Positions 50,528 to 61,000 of a stretch of DNA of 64,000 nt are shown piece after piece (positions within the stretch are counted from its first letter, which is position 1; each line of letters starts with the position of its first letter). Position numbers and translations under genes: made by a program. The notes under the pieces were generated by a model, which saw only the letters and a list, made by a program, of their open reading frames with translations, had not been told where the DNA came from and searched no databases. Location of the stretch: the NCBI RefSeq assembly GCF_022063185.1, contig NZ_CP091913.1, positions 5,433,141 through 5,497,140 of the forward strand. The letters run 5' to 3'. Source of the DNA: Nostoc sp. UHCC 0870 (GTDB lineage: Bacteria > Cyanobacteriota > Cyanobacteriia > Cyanobacteriales > Nostocaceae).

Positions 50528-52126
50528 ATGCAATTACCACGCATTAACCTACCATTGTTAGTTATTTTATTAGGAGTATGTTTTTCTTTGTATTTACTGT
50601 CGCTAGTCAGTGATGAAGTTTACTTTAGTGGAGATGGTGGACTAAAAGCATTGCTAGCGAAACAATTCAGTTCTGGAAATTTACGTTTTGATTTAGATTT
50701 GCAAGTGCCGTCTTGGATACATAGTCTTTGGGATAATGGATTATATCCTTTTGAACCACCATTTAGCTATAAAATAGATAATCGTTACTACATAACTTTT
50801 CCATTCACTTTTCCTTTATTAACAGCACCTTTTTATCGTGTTTTAGGATTTAAAGGTTTTTACGTAGTTCCTTTGGTATCTACATGGATAATTTGGTTGA
50901 TTTTTTATCGCCTATGCCAATTTTTTAAGCTTGGCATATTTATGACATCTCTTGCTCTTGCTACTCTGATATTTTCCTCTCCATTGACTATGTACAGTGC
51001 AATGTATTGGGAGCATACACTTGCAGTTTGTCTGGCATTTAGTGGATTAGCAATTATATTCAGCAAAGGAGAACATAAATTTTCTCGTCAAGATGCAGTA
51101 TTTAGCGGTATCTTAATTGGTTTATCAGTTTGGTTTAGACCAGAATTTTTAGCTTTAGCTGTAATTTTATTTGTCTTTGTAGTGATTTCATATAAAATTA
51201 ACTTGGGTGAGTTAAGTCTTATTAAAAACAACAGGATAATATTTATTTTAGCTATTAGTATTACTATACTATGCTTTTTTCTGACAAATAAAGTTATTTA
51301 TAATCATCATTTAGGCATTCATGCTTTACAAGTTGTAGAAGAGTTTTCTCCAAGAACAAGATTAGCAAAATCTGAAAATATTTTTAGTAGTATGTGGGGT
51401 AAATTCTTTTATTGCTTTCCTTTAGGATACTTTGTTTTTGTATTTATTGGCTTTTCAGTGTTTAGCGATAGCATAAAATTGACAGCGACGATGCGAAAGC
51501 TTTTGCTAATCTCAAGTTTATTTATTTGTCTAGCACCTTTACTTCTACCAAGTGACGGTGGTAAGCAATGGGGTGCGAGATTTTTATTAATTCTAATTCC
51601 ATTACTTACATTATTAACAGTATTAGCTTTTCAAGCTACATTAAATATTAAAAAATTAGGCTTTAAATATATTAGTAGTACAATATTTGTGGCATTATTT
51701 GTGATTGGGTTTCATATCAATACATATCTAGGTACAAACTATTCCTATACTGGTAACAACACGGAAACTATTAAGATACTTAATTTTTTACAAAAAGACA
51801 GCAATAGAATGATAGCGGTAGCCCATCAATATGTCAGCCAAACTTTTGAATCTACTTTCAATGAAAAATCATTCTTTCTGACAAAGACAACAAATGATAT
51901 TAGGAAATTAAGTCTGGCTCTAGATGAACAGGGGTATCAAAAATTTATTTATATCTGTCCTGCTTATGATTCTTGCTTTTCCTCCCCAAAAATACCTGAT
52001 GTATTAGAAGTTTCTACTAATCAATCACCATTGCGTATTCAGTTTGCGGAAATTAAGAAATATCAAAAGTATATTGTTAGAGAAGCTACAATTATTAAAC
52101 AGAGAAATCGAACAATAACCAAGTAA
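50528..52126 (+). CDS. Polytopic membrane protein, putative glycosyltransferase (LA_3751/3752-like)
   Basis: A 532-residue protein with about ten hydrophobic segments and an early periplasmic loop carrying acidic residues (DEVYFSGDGGLKALLAKQFS), as in GT-C fold enzymes. The C-terminal 130 residues are soluble. It resembles the LA_3751/LA_3752 family of putative glycosyltransferases. It sits between the two GT2/GT39 pairs, so it probably belongs to the same surface-glycan function. Donor and acceptor are unknown. Confidence 0.68.
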   Translation: MQLPRINLPLLVILLGVCFSLYLLSLVSDEVYFSGDGGLKALLAKQFSSGNLRFDLDLQVPSWIHSLWDNGLYPFEPPFSYKIDNRYYITFPFTFPLLTAPFYRVLGFKGFYVVPLVSTWIIWLIFYRLCQFFKLGIFMTSLALATLIFSSPLTMYSAMYWEHTLAVCLAFSGLAIIFSKGEHKFSRQDAVFSGILIGLSVWFRPEFLALAVILFVFVVISYKINLGELSLIKNNRIIFILAISITILCFFLTNKVIYNHHLGIHALQVVEEFSPRTRLAKSENIFSSMWGKFFYCFPLGYFVFVFIGFSVFSDSIKLTATMRKLLLISSLFICLAPLLLPSDGGKQWGARFLLILIPLLTLLTVLAFQATLNIKKLGFKYISSTIFVALFVIGFHINTYLGTNYSYTGNNTETIKILNFLQKDSNRMIAVAHQYVSQTFESTFNEKSFFLTKTTNDIRKLSLALDEQGYQKFIYICPAYDSCFSSPKIPDVLEVSTNQSPLRIQFAEIKKYQKYIVREATIIKQRNRTITK

Positions 52127-53392
52127 ATAGGCGCAAATGAAACATCTACTTGGGTAAAATTACTATGATACTTTATAAATTCAAAGTAAATACTTAACGT
52201 AATCATCATAGTGGAATGTGGCTATTACTGGTATTATCAGTATAATCAAGCGCAAGCAAATATATTGATGAATCCAAGGTTGCCAGTTACAGACTGGAAG
52301 AAACTGGTTTATGTGGAAAAACTAGCTCTAGTGGCGATCGCGATCGCTATAGTGCTTTACCTCGACCGAAAACACTATGAATGTCAACTCATCCAGTGCA
52401 TTATTAGCAGCTCCAAATGGCCCGTTGCAGATTCCTGATTTACCGTTTGCTAGTGTGGGAACAATTGACCACGATATTTACTTGTCTTTGGTGATTCCCA
52501 CTTACAAAGAACGGGACAATATTCAGAATGTTGTCAAAATTTTGACTCAGACATTGGATGAGTATATTCCAGGGGACTATGAATTAATAGTTGTGGATGA
52601 TGATAGCCCTGATTTGACTTGGGAGGTAGCCCAATCCTTAGCTAGTGATTACCAACAGTTGCGGGTGATGAGGCGGCAAGGGGAGCGGGGACTATCTTCG
52701 GCAGTAATTCGCGGGTGGCAAGTCGCTAGAGGTAGAGTTTTAGGAGTAATTGATGGAGATTTGCAGCATCCACCGGAAATTTTAACACAATTGCTCTCTC
52801 AAATTGCCCAGGGAGCAGATATGGCAGTAGCCAGCCGTCATGTAGATGGCGGTGGTGTTAGTAGTTGGAGTGCGATCAGGCGTTTCTTATCTCGTGGCGC
52901 ACAATTGTTAGGGTTGATTTTGCTACCAGGAGTGTTGGGAAGAGTTTCTGACCCCATGAGTGGCTATTTTATGGTGCAACGTAGCAGTATTGTAGGGGCT
53001 ACACTCAATCCCGTCGGTTACAAAATTCTCCTAGAGGTGATTGGTAGGGGTAATATCCAAAATATTGCCGAAGTAGGTTATGTATTCTGCGAGCGAAAAG
53101 AGGGTGAAAGTAAAGTTACGTGGAAGCAATATGTCGAATACATTCACCACTTAATTCGGTTGCGGTTGTCTACAGGTGGCTGGAAACGCTTGAGTCAGAG
53201 TGTAGAAAGCTTTCCGATGGGTCGATTTTTGCGGTTTGGCTTGGTGGGGCTGAGTGGGGTATTTGTCGATATGGGAATACTCTATTTACTCAGTGATCCG
53301 TCTACCTTGGCTTTACCTTTGACGCGCAGTAAAATTATTGCTGGGGAAATTGCAATTTTCAATAACTTCTTGTGGAATGATGCTTGGACATT

Positions 53393-54535
53393 AGACATCT
53401 CCGAAAACAGTCAAAGCCTTTGTTTGGCTAGGCTGTAGCCACTAAATGCAATCATCTTAAATTAGCTATTCTGTACGATGAAATAAGACTTTGAGATATT
53501 TGCTGTTGATAATTAGGCAAAAATATCTAGTTATATGCGATAATTTTAACCTGATGATATAGCTGATATTTCTAATGGTAATATTAGCCCTCGAATCCGT
53601 AACCTTACTAGCCCACAAATCGTCAAAATTACTTGCTTATATTTGCGGGTATTTAACCTAAATCTCTCTTGGACAACTCGAAAGATTTTGACTGACCGTA
53701 TTCGATGTTCAACAAAGATTCGTTTAGATGAAAATATTTTGTTCTGTTCTTTCTGTTCAGTTGTTAGTTCTTGATTTCTTGGTTTCTTAATTGGAGTTGT
53801 AATTAAATCTTCTCCAAGATATGCCTTATCTCCTTTAAATCTTTGTTTGGCATCAAACTCTGAACGATATTCTCGGAACAAAGTTATATCGCTTTTTGGA
53901 CCAGGTTCACCTGCCACAACATCAACGATATCACTAGCATCAGGTAAGATAATCATTTGAGTTTTAAATGTATGATTACTCTTCTTACCTGAAAAATATT
54001 TCTTTTGTTCATCATTGTCTCTAGGTCTTTCTCTGACTTGTTCATAGCTATCTACTATTAATTCATATTCTGTGAGCATTTCTTTTACTACTTCATAGTC
54101 AGAAGCGTTTTTTTTTACTTGTTCAAGCAAACTTGATGGCAGTAATTCTCGCAAGTTAGGCAACCAATAGTTAAACGTATCGTTGGCTGTAGACTCACTT
54201 ACTTCAAACTGAATACCTAGAAGTTGAAAGGTTGTCAGATGTCGGAGATACACTAAAGTTAAAATGATTTGTTCAGAAATAGATAATTTTGGTTTCCGAC
54301 CTCCTCCACCAGCAATAATTCTCACTTTCTTAGATTCCAGTAAAGCTTTTTTTTCATGATATAATCTTTCCCCATTTATGATTAATTGTTGTAACTGTTC
54401 ATATTCCAGACCTATTAACCTTTGGGTTTGTTTAGGATTCTCTTCAATGTAATTCAGTATATTGCTCATGCTTCTGTGTCAAAATAACGCTTTAATGTTC
54501 TTTTATCACAGAATAATACTATTTTGGAGATGTCT
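53393..54535. mobile_element. IS5-family insertion sequence
   Basis: A 1143-base element with AGACATCTCC / GGAGATGTCT ends, similarity extending imperfectly to about 18 bases. It is flanked by a 3-base target duplication, ATT (53390-53392 and 54536-54538). The target is the second GT2-GtrA gene. The clean boundaries and intact transposase suggest a recent insertion. Confidence 0.92.
53546..54469 (-). CDS. IS5-family DDE transposase
   Basis: A 307-residue transposase. It has an N-terminal helix-turn-helix region (LSISEQIILTLVYLRHLTTF), and a DDE_Tnp_4-type core with the first Asp in LIVDSYEQ, the second in FKGDKAYLGE and the Glu in FVEHRIRSVK. The reading frame appears complete and undamaged, so the element may be active. 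It lies inside the IS at 53393-54535, opposite to the disrupted gene. Confidence 0.92.
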   Translation of the reverse strand: MSNILNYIEENPKQTQRLIGLEYEQLQQLIINGERLYHEKKALLESKKVRIIAGGGGRKPKLSISEQIILTLVYLRHLTTFQLLGIQFEVSESTANDTFNYWLPNLRELLPSSLLEQVKKNASDYEVVKEMLTEYELIVDSYEQVRERPRDNDEQKKYFSGKKSNHTFKTQMIILPDASDIVDVVAGEPGPKSDITLFREYRSEFDAKQRFKGDKAYLGEDLITTPIKKPRNQELTTEQKEQNKIFSSKRIFVEHRIRSVKIFRVVQERFRLNTRKYKQVILTICGLVRLRIRGLILPLEISAISSG

Positions 54536-54842
54536 ATTTGCCGATGTCTCTATGAGACAGCAAGAATGGCATCAACGGCTGAAGCGATTTTTGAAGTTCA
54601 ACGTGATTTGTTTGGCTGGGTTAGTTTTGAATGTCTTTGTGTTGAATTTGGTATTTAATTTCTTGATTCCTAACCGCTATATTGCTAACCTGGTTGCGAT
54701 CGCAGTTGCTACAGTCTGGAATTTCTGGGTGAACTTAAAACTTAGCTGGCGCGTGACAGACGTGAAATAGTCCGCGAACTTAAGTCATCCATGTAAGTCT
54801 AATATATACAAATCGTCTTGTTCTGGCTCTAGTAAAGAATAG

Positions 54843-56549
54843 ATGCGTTTGTATAACTGGCACTCTACCATCTCATCTCGTTGGCTTCATCCTTTACTGT
54901 TGCTGATCTGGTTAATAATTGGACTCAGCTTGCGTTTAACCAACTTGACAGCCAAGCCTCCTTGGACTGATGAATTTTCTACATTGGTTTTTAGCTTAGG
55001 AAATAGTTTTTTAGGAGTACCTTTAGATCAAGCGATCGCACCTGATATATTGTTGCAACCACTGCAACCACAACCAGCTGCGAATCTTCATGATGTCTGG
55101 ACAAACCTGACTCATGAAACCAATCATCCCCCCATCTACTTCGCTTTAGCCCACTTGTGGATGCAGTTCTTTCCCACACAACAGGGTTTAGTTTCTTTGT
55201 GGGGAGCGCGATCGCTAGCGGCGATTTTGGGTGCTGTATCTATCCCGGTAATTTATGTCTTTAGCTGGATTTCCTTTCGTTCCCGCGTAGTAGCTCATTT
55301 AGCGGCGGTGATGATGGCTGTGTCACCATACGCCATCTTTTTGGCACAAGAAGCCCGTCACTATACTTTGGCGATTTTGTGGGTGATTGCTTCCCTCACC
55401 TGCTTTGTGATAGCCACTCGCCACATTCAAACCCAGACACAACTACCCATCACTATCGCACTGGGTTGGCTTATAAGTAATGCCTTGGGGATTGCTACGC
55501 ATTATTTTTTTGTTCTGACTTTGTGTACAGAAGGCCTAGTATTCATAGTTTTGGCTGGAAGGCAAATCCCAAATAACGCCAAAGTTTTTTTATCTCCCCC
55601 TTGGCGACGGATTTATGGTGTTGTACTGGGTACTTTCGTCGCTGGTATAGTTTGGCTACCTGTCTTTTTGCAGAATAGCTACGGTGAGCAACTGACAAAC
55701 TGGATACAGCAGCCCCGTCAAGGATTTGCTTGGTTAAGTCCATTTTTTCAGGCTTTTGCAGCTTGGGTAACGATGCTTTACTTGTTACCAGTGGAAGCCC
55801 CACAGTTGTGGATTGTGATTGCTTCTGGCTTGGTAATGCTGATATTTCTCATTTGGGCAGCACCAATTTTAGTCAGGGGGTTGAAAGCAAACTTACAGCA
55901 ACCAGACACTCGGTTTGTAACGCAGGTATTAATGGGAATTGTTGTAGGTGCGATCGCTTTATTTTTTGTGTTTACCTATTTTTTAGGTATAGACTTAACC
56001 AGGGGTGCGCGTTATAACTTCGTTTACTTTCCGGCTGTCATCACTTTACTGGGAGCTAGTCTAGCTGTAACTTGGCGTAGTCCCCAGGGAAAAAAAGCCG
56101 TCATCATTATTTGGCTCATGGGATTTGTGAGCGCGGTTACAGTCATCTGCAATCTTGGCTATCAGAAATATTATCGCCCTGACCTATTTGTAAAATTAGT
56201 TCACCAAACATCCCAAGTTCCGATTCTCATTGCTACTACACAGGTAACTCATGTGCAGATTGGTGAAATGATGGGCATAGCGAGAGAGTTCAGAGTCAGA
56301 AATATTAACTCTCCCTCTCCCTTATTTCTTCTAGCTCATCAAGACATAGATCCTAATATTTCCACTAGTACCTTAGAAAAAACTTTAAACACATTGCCAC
56401 GTCCCTTTGATTTATGGCTGGTAAATTTTCATGCTCCTCTAGGCAAAGTAATCAAAGAATGTGCATCTGATACTCAAGCTTTGTCAGGGGTAAATGGTTA
56501 TGAGTACAAAATTTATCACTGTGCTTCAAAATGGGAGAAATTGCAGTAA
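54843..56549 (+). CDS. GT39-type glycosyltransferase (intact)
   Basis: A 568-residue polytopic membrane protein. The first periplasmic loop has KPPWTDEFSTLVFSLGNSF, giving the acidic catalytic pair of the PMT/ArnT superfamily. THETNHPPIYFALAHLWMQF and FLAQEARHYTLAIL follow. About eleven membrane helices precede a soluble C-terminal tail. Such enzymes use polyprenol-phosphate sugars, which the neighbouring GT2-GtrA proteins would make. It overlaps the convergent pentapeptide gene by 24 bases. Confidence 0.87.
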   Translation: MRLYNWHSTISSRWLHPLLLLIWLIIGLSLRLTNLTAKPPWTDEFSTLVFSLGNSFLGVPLDQAIAPDILLQPLQPQPAANLHDVWTNLTHETNHPPIYFALAHLWMQFFPTQQGLVSLWGARSLAAILGAVSIPVIYVFSWISFRSRVVAHLAAVMMAVSPYAIFLAQEARHYTLAILWVIASLTCFVIATRHIQTQTQLPITIALGWLISNALGIATHYFFVLTLCTEGLVFIVLAGRQIPNNAKVFLSPPWRRIYGVVLGTFVAGIVWLPVFLQNSYGEQLTNWIQQPRQGFAWLSPFFQAFAAWVTMLYLLPVEAPQLWIVIASGLVMLIFLIWAAPILVRGLKANLQQPDTRFVTQVLMGIVVGAIALFFVFTYFLGIDLTRGARYNFVYFPAVITLLGASLAVTWRSPQGKKAVIIIWLMGFVSAVTVICNLGYQKYYRPDLFVKLVHQTSQVPILIATTQVTHVQIGEMMGIAREFRVRNINSPSPLFLLAHQDIDPNISTSTLEKTLNTLPRPFDLWLVNFHAPLGKVIKECASDTQALSGVNGYEYKIYHCASKWEKLQ

Positions 56550-57296
56550 TACTGAGCCAAGACTGCCTATAAAGTCAAAGAAACTGGGTTTACCTGCGCT
56601 AATTTTTTCTGTGTAAGGGTTTTGCAGTTCTTTGAGAAAAGCTTGGCTTGTTTGCATTCCTGTGGCGTTTTGCTCAGATGTAAACAGTTTTTCTGCTGTT
56701 TGGGCATCTTGAAATGCACCGGCTCTATCAAATATTTGGTAGCGGGCAATACCACGTGCTAAATATGCACCGGCGTATTCTGGTTTAATGGCGATCGCTT
56801 GATTAAAATAATTAATAGCTTGCTTTTGATTACCCTTTTGTGCTTCTGCTACACCCCAAGCATAAAATTCATCTGCTGTAGCAATTTGTAATGGTATACC
56901 TACCGCACCTTGAAAGTTTGCACCAGTTACGTAAGCACCAGTAAATTCTGTGTTGGCTAGATAGGTATTTCTCAAGTCAGCACTAGCGAGGTTTGCGCCA
57001 CCCAGTTTAGCTGCACTCAAATTCACGCCAAATAAACCCGCACCACTCAAGTTAGCACCTCGCAAATCTGCACCACTCAAGTTAGCACGGCTAAGATTAG
57101 CACCGGCGAGATTAGCACCGCTTAAATTAGCACTTGACAAATCAGCCATGACTAAGCCTGCATTAGTTAAGTCGCAGTTTTGACATTGTTTTGTTGCTAA
57201 TAACTGTCTTAAATGTTCGGGGTTTACGGCTTGGGCAGTATTTGTCAGACTAATGGTAGTCAAAAATACGGATGTGGCTAAAATTAGATTTTTCAT
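56526..57296 (-). CDS. Exported pentapeptide-repeat and TPR protein
   Basis: A 256-residue protein with a signal peptide (MKNLILATSVFLTTISLTNT, cleavage near AQA). Residues 45-125 are about sixteen A(N/D)LSG-type pentapeptides, which form a right-handed beta-helix. Residues 150-205 are one or two TPRs (AINYFNQAIAIKPEYAGAYL). Two cysteines sit in CQNCDL just before the helix. Function unknown, presumably periplasmic or thylakoid-lumenal. Confidence 0.85.
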   Translation of the reverse strand: MKNLILATSVFLTTISLTNTAQAVNPEHLRQLLATKQCQNCDLTNAGLVMADLSSANLSGANLAGANLSRANLSGADLRGANLSGAGLFGVNLSAAKLGGANLASADLRNTYLANTEFTGAYVTGANFQGAVGIPLQIATADEFYAWGVAEAQKGNQKQAINYFNQAIAIKPEYAGAYLARGIARYQIFDRAGAFQDAQTAEKLFTSEQNATGMQTSQAFLKELQNPYTEKISAGKPSFFDFIGSLGSVLLQFLPF

Positions 57297-57408
57297 AATC
57301 AGTTAGCAATTTTTTTGCTCAATACTCAATAAGCTAAGACAAATTTATACTTGAGCTTATGATAGGAGTAACCTCAGCAGTTTGCCCTCCGTAAAGACCT
57401 ACTGTATT

Positions 57409-57614
57409 TGAGTGCTGAGTGCTGAGTAATGAGTAATGAGTAATGAGTGCTGAGTGCTGAGTAATGAGTAATGAGTGCTGTTAGCGGTAGCGCGGCGTTT
57501 AGCCGGTTGAGTTAGCGGTAGCACGGCGTTTAGTCGTTGCTGAGTTGTTTTGAATTTTGAATTTTGTTAGCGCAGCGTTAGCGAGTCCGCGAGCGTCATT
57601 TTGAATTTTGAATT
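57409..57614. repeat. Heptameric repeats and dispersed palindromes
   Basis: GTGCTGA/GTAATGA heptamers, two copies of TTAGCGGTAGC(G/A)CGGCG and the GTTAGCGCAGCGTTAGCGAG block are present. These are the families also found at 2103-2206 and 3924-4000. No gene in the 57297-57595 gap. Confidence 0.85.
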
Positions 57615-57820
57615 GGAGCAAAGCGACTTGACCCTTCTTTTCTTTTGAGGGCAATATTTTGAGATTTTAATTCTCTAGAAGGGTAGTCGCTAAGATTTAA
57701 AGCCACTTTGTAGTATGAGTTTATTTGCTGAGTCATTCCAATGGAGGTTGACCGATGGACTTGTGCAAATAAACTTAAAGTAAATGTCAAGATGCCAGCT
57801 AAAAATAGTTTTTCTAGCAT
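57596..57820 (-). CDS. Small exported hypothetical protein
   Basis: A 74-residue protein starting MLEKLFLAGILTFTLSLFAQ, a plausible signal peptide. The frame extends six codons upstream, but a purine-rich GGGGAGTGG precedes the ATG at 57820. The mature part (HRSTSIGMTQQINSYYKVAL) has no known motif. The last residues run into the TTTTGAATTTTGAATT repeat, so the C-terminus may have been altered by it. Confidence 0.4.
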   Translation of the reverse strand: MLEKLFLAGILTFTLSLFAQVHRSTSIGMTQQINSYYKVALNLSDYPSRELKSQNIALKRKEGSSRFAPIQNSK

Positions 57821-58009
57821 AATTTCCACTCCCCACAACTAAAAAATAGTTTAAACTTATGTAATACTGAAGCGTGATTTATCTTTATGTAAAATATGGG
57901 ATCGCTGACTTAGTATCAGGATATCCATACTTCAATAATATTTGTTATATATATCGATAGTGAAGGCAGAAATTACGCAAAAATATTTTTCTTTAAATAC
58001 ATTGCAAAA

Positions 58010-58042
58010 GAACCTCAGTTTCTTGAATAAACTGGGGTTCTA
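58010..58042 (-). terminator. Intrinsic terminator of the 1042-residue protein gene
   Basis: Thirteen-base stem (AGAACCTCAGTTT / AACTGGGGTTCT with one G-T pair) followed on the minus strand by TTTTG, about 25 bases after the stop codon. A T run also follows on the plus strand. Confidence 0.75.
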
Positions 58043-58067
58043 CGTTTTTTCAAGTAGACATAATATA

Positions 58068-61000
58068 TTAGCCAGGTAAAGATAACCCTGTGACGGCTAT
58101 TACACCAGCAATTACACTGGCTACGAGAGAAGATAATGCTGTACCAAATAGCCACCAAGCGGCACTAGCAACAGTTTTTCTAGTTTCTTCGGCTTGCTTT
58201 TTAGCTTGTTCTTGGACAGCTTTAATGCGTTTTTGGGTTTCTTGTTGGATGCGTTCGGCGCGTTGCAGTACACTATCCCGCGCTGCTTCTATTTGGTTGA
58301 TGATGCGGTTAGCGTCTTCTTGGGAGATATCCTCACGGGAACTCAAGATGGCTACTAGGGTATCACGGTCAAACTGACTCAGGCGATCGCGCAAAGCTGC
58401 AAATCCCACTTGCGGATCATCAAAGACTTTGGCAAAGTCTTGTCTAATACCTTCATAGCTGAGTTCTGGACGTTCTAGGGAATCAAGATAGTTACGAATC
58501 TTGCCAAAAATTTGGTCAATGGCTGACTGGAATTTTTGCTGGATTTGCTGGAATTGCTGGACAATCGAGTTACGTGTTGATTCGATTTGCTCAACAATCC
58601 GGTTAGCTTCCTCTTCTGAGATATCTTCCCGTTCAGATAATAACGCCACCATTGTTGAACGGTCAAATTTAGAAACGCGATCGCCTAAATTTTCTACTCC
58701 CAAGCGGGGGTCTTGCAAGAGTAATCTTAAATCCCGTTTGATTCCTTCGGGGTTGAGTTCTTCTTTATTGGTGTGACGCAGATAGTTTTCCAGGCTGGCT
58801 GTAAAATCCCCGACCCTTTGAGTAGTGCGGTTTAGCAAGCGACGTGGTGTTTTGATTATATTCCCAATCGCCTCTTGTACTTGGTCAATTGTCTGATTCA
58901 CTTGCTCTTCGCTCAAGTTTCCCTGTTGGGTGAGGAGTTTAACTAGGGTTTCGCGGTCAACTTGTGCTAGTCTGTCGCGTAATGCTTCCGCACCCTCTTT
59001 TGGCTGAGTAAGTAAGGTTTCTAAATCGCGTCTAATCCCTTCGGGGTTGAGTTCTTCTAGTTTGGTATTGCGGAGATAGTCACCAATAGCTGTGATGGTG
59101 CGATCGTATTGTTCTCGTACTGCTTGCGGTGCTTGTAATACGTTATCTCTGACAGATTCTAATTGGTGAATAATTTGATTGATTTGCTCTTCATTCAAAT
59201 CTTGACGCTGACTGAGCAGTTTCACAAATGTATCACGGTCAAACTGCGATAAACGCGATCGCAGTAGTTGAATTCCTACTTCGGGATCTGTCAACAACGC
59301 TCTAAAATCGCGTCTAATACCTTCAGGGTTTAACTCATCTTTTTTGGTATGGCGCAGATAATCTTCGACCCTTTGCCATACTTGGTTAACTCTAGCTGTA
59401 GCTTGTTCTTGTTTTTCTCTAGCTTGGTTGGAAAAATCGTTGCAGATACCTTCGAGTTGACTAACAATATTATTAGCTTCCTCTGCATTAAAATCTTGCC
59501 GTTGCAAGAGTAGCTGTACAAAAGCTTCCCGGTCAAATCCTTGTAAAAGAGTGCTGAAATCGGTGAATTCACCATTTAATTCTGCTAATAAATTGGCAAA
59601 ATCTTGCTGAATCGCCTCTGGGTTCAGTTGTTCTTTATCAGTTGCACGCAGATAATTTTCAATATGCAGACGGATTTTGTGACCTTTTTCGACTCTTTCA
59701 GATTGGCGCACAGTTTCTAAAACTTCATGGCGGATGCTATCCATCTGTTGAGAGATTTCTGTCACCCTTGCTTCACTAATATCACCTCGTCTTGTCAGCC
59801 AGTTGCTAAAGTCATCCGGCTGGAGTTGTTCTAGTTGCTGACGTACATTTGTCGGATCTGCTTGGGGGTCGTAGATAACTTCTGGGAATTCATCTCTAAT
59901 AGTGATGCGATTGAAATGCCAAGGAAAAGAATTCAAGATATACTCTTTGATATCTGATTTGATGGTGTTATCACTAGGCGCGGGGAATCTCTCAGTTATT
60001 TGCTCAGTGGTTTTATCTCTGAGTTGTTGTATTTCGTGGGTGATTTTATCAACATCGATATCTTGAACTTTGTCTTTTAACTTTTGTAGTTGATTGGTGA
60101 TTTTATCTACATCAATATCAGCAATATCAACTCGATCTAAAACTGCTGGTATAGCAGCACTTACGCCATACTGCACAGCTTGCTTGATTACACCATTTCT
60201 GCTATTACCATTTTTTCTACCTGCGGTAACTAACTGTTGTAGTCGTTCACCTAAATCTGCCGATTTTAATTCTTCGGGAGTAGCAGATTGCAACAAGTTA
60301 ATTACTTGTTCTGTAGGATTGCGGCGAGTAAAAGTTTGTTCCCAAGCTGAGTTTAATTGGTCAGCAATTTGGTTGATATTTTCTTTAGATAAGTTAGTGC
60401 GACTGCTAACTAAATCTACAAAGGTCTGACGGTTAATATTTTTGAGTAAATCACCATCACCAATTGTTCCCCAATCGATATCACTCAATATTTTATCAAA
60501 TTGACTGCGAACTTCTCCTAAATCTAATTTTGGCAGTGGTAGAGATGATAAGGAATTTTGCAGCGTATTGGTAATACTTTCAACATCCAACCCAGCCGTT
60601 AATTCTCTCCTGACTGCGGCTGTAATTTCTTCCGCCGTGGAAACCGCTTGTTTTTGTGCAGCACCAGCACCAATGGCTGTGGTTGCTGTTCCCATCAGTG
60701 ACTGCAAACCAGAATTAACAGTGTTGATGATAGAACCAAGTAAAGAACCTACTGCGGAAGAACCCAACCACGCTACCAATAAGAAATAGGTAGACCAAAT
60801 TACAACGCCAATAATAGCTCCTAGCAGCGCACTGTCAATTAAGCTGAGTTTAACTGCTAAAAAACAAGCCGCAAATAAAGCAATACTGGCGGTGATAATT
60901 CCCCAAGCACCAACTTTAGCTTCAACCTTGCGAATCTTCCGACCAAAACTTTCTGATTCCCCATCATCTACATCATTTCCTAAAGTTGATATCCCGGCAG

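Larger units (their letters stand above)
52377..54770 (+). pseudogene. GT2-GtrA glycosyltransferase (second copy) disrupted by an IS5-type element
   Basis: The first 338 codons (52377-53392) closely match the intact paralogue at 45844-47088 (LVIPTYKERDNI, VVDDDSPDLTWEVA, GVIDGDLQHPPE). After the IS, 54536-54770 supplies the rest (FADVSMRQQEWHQRLKRFL, ending WRVTDVK). Removing the IS and one ATT copy restores a 415-codon frame. As it stands, translation ends 16 codons into the IS, losing most of the GtrA domain. Confidence 0.9.

Noticed and set aside
52211..52438. 75-codon plus-strand frame ahead of the second GT2 gene
   Set aside because: It overlaps the GT2 start by 62 bases in another frame, contains HIP1-derived Ala-Ile repeats and has no counterpart before the intact copy. 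A decayed fragment is possible but unproven.
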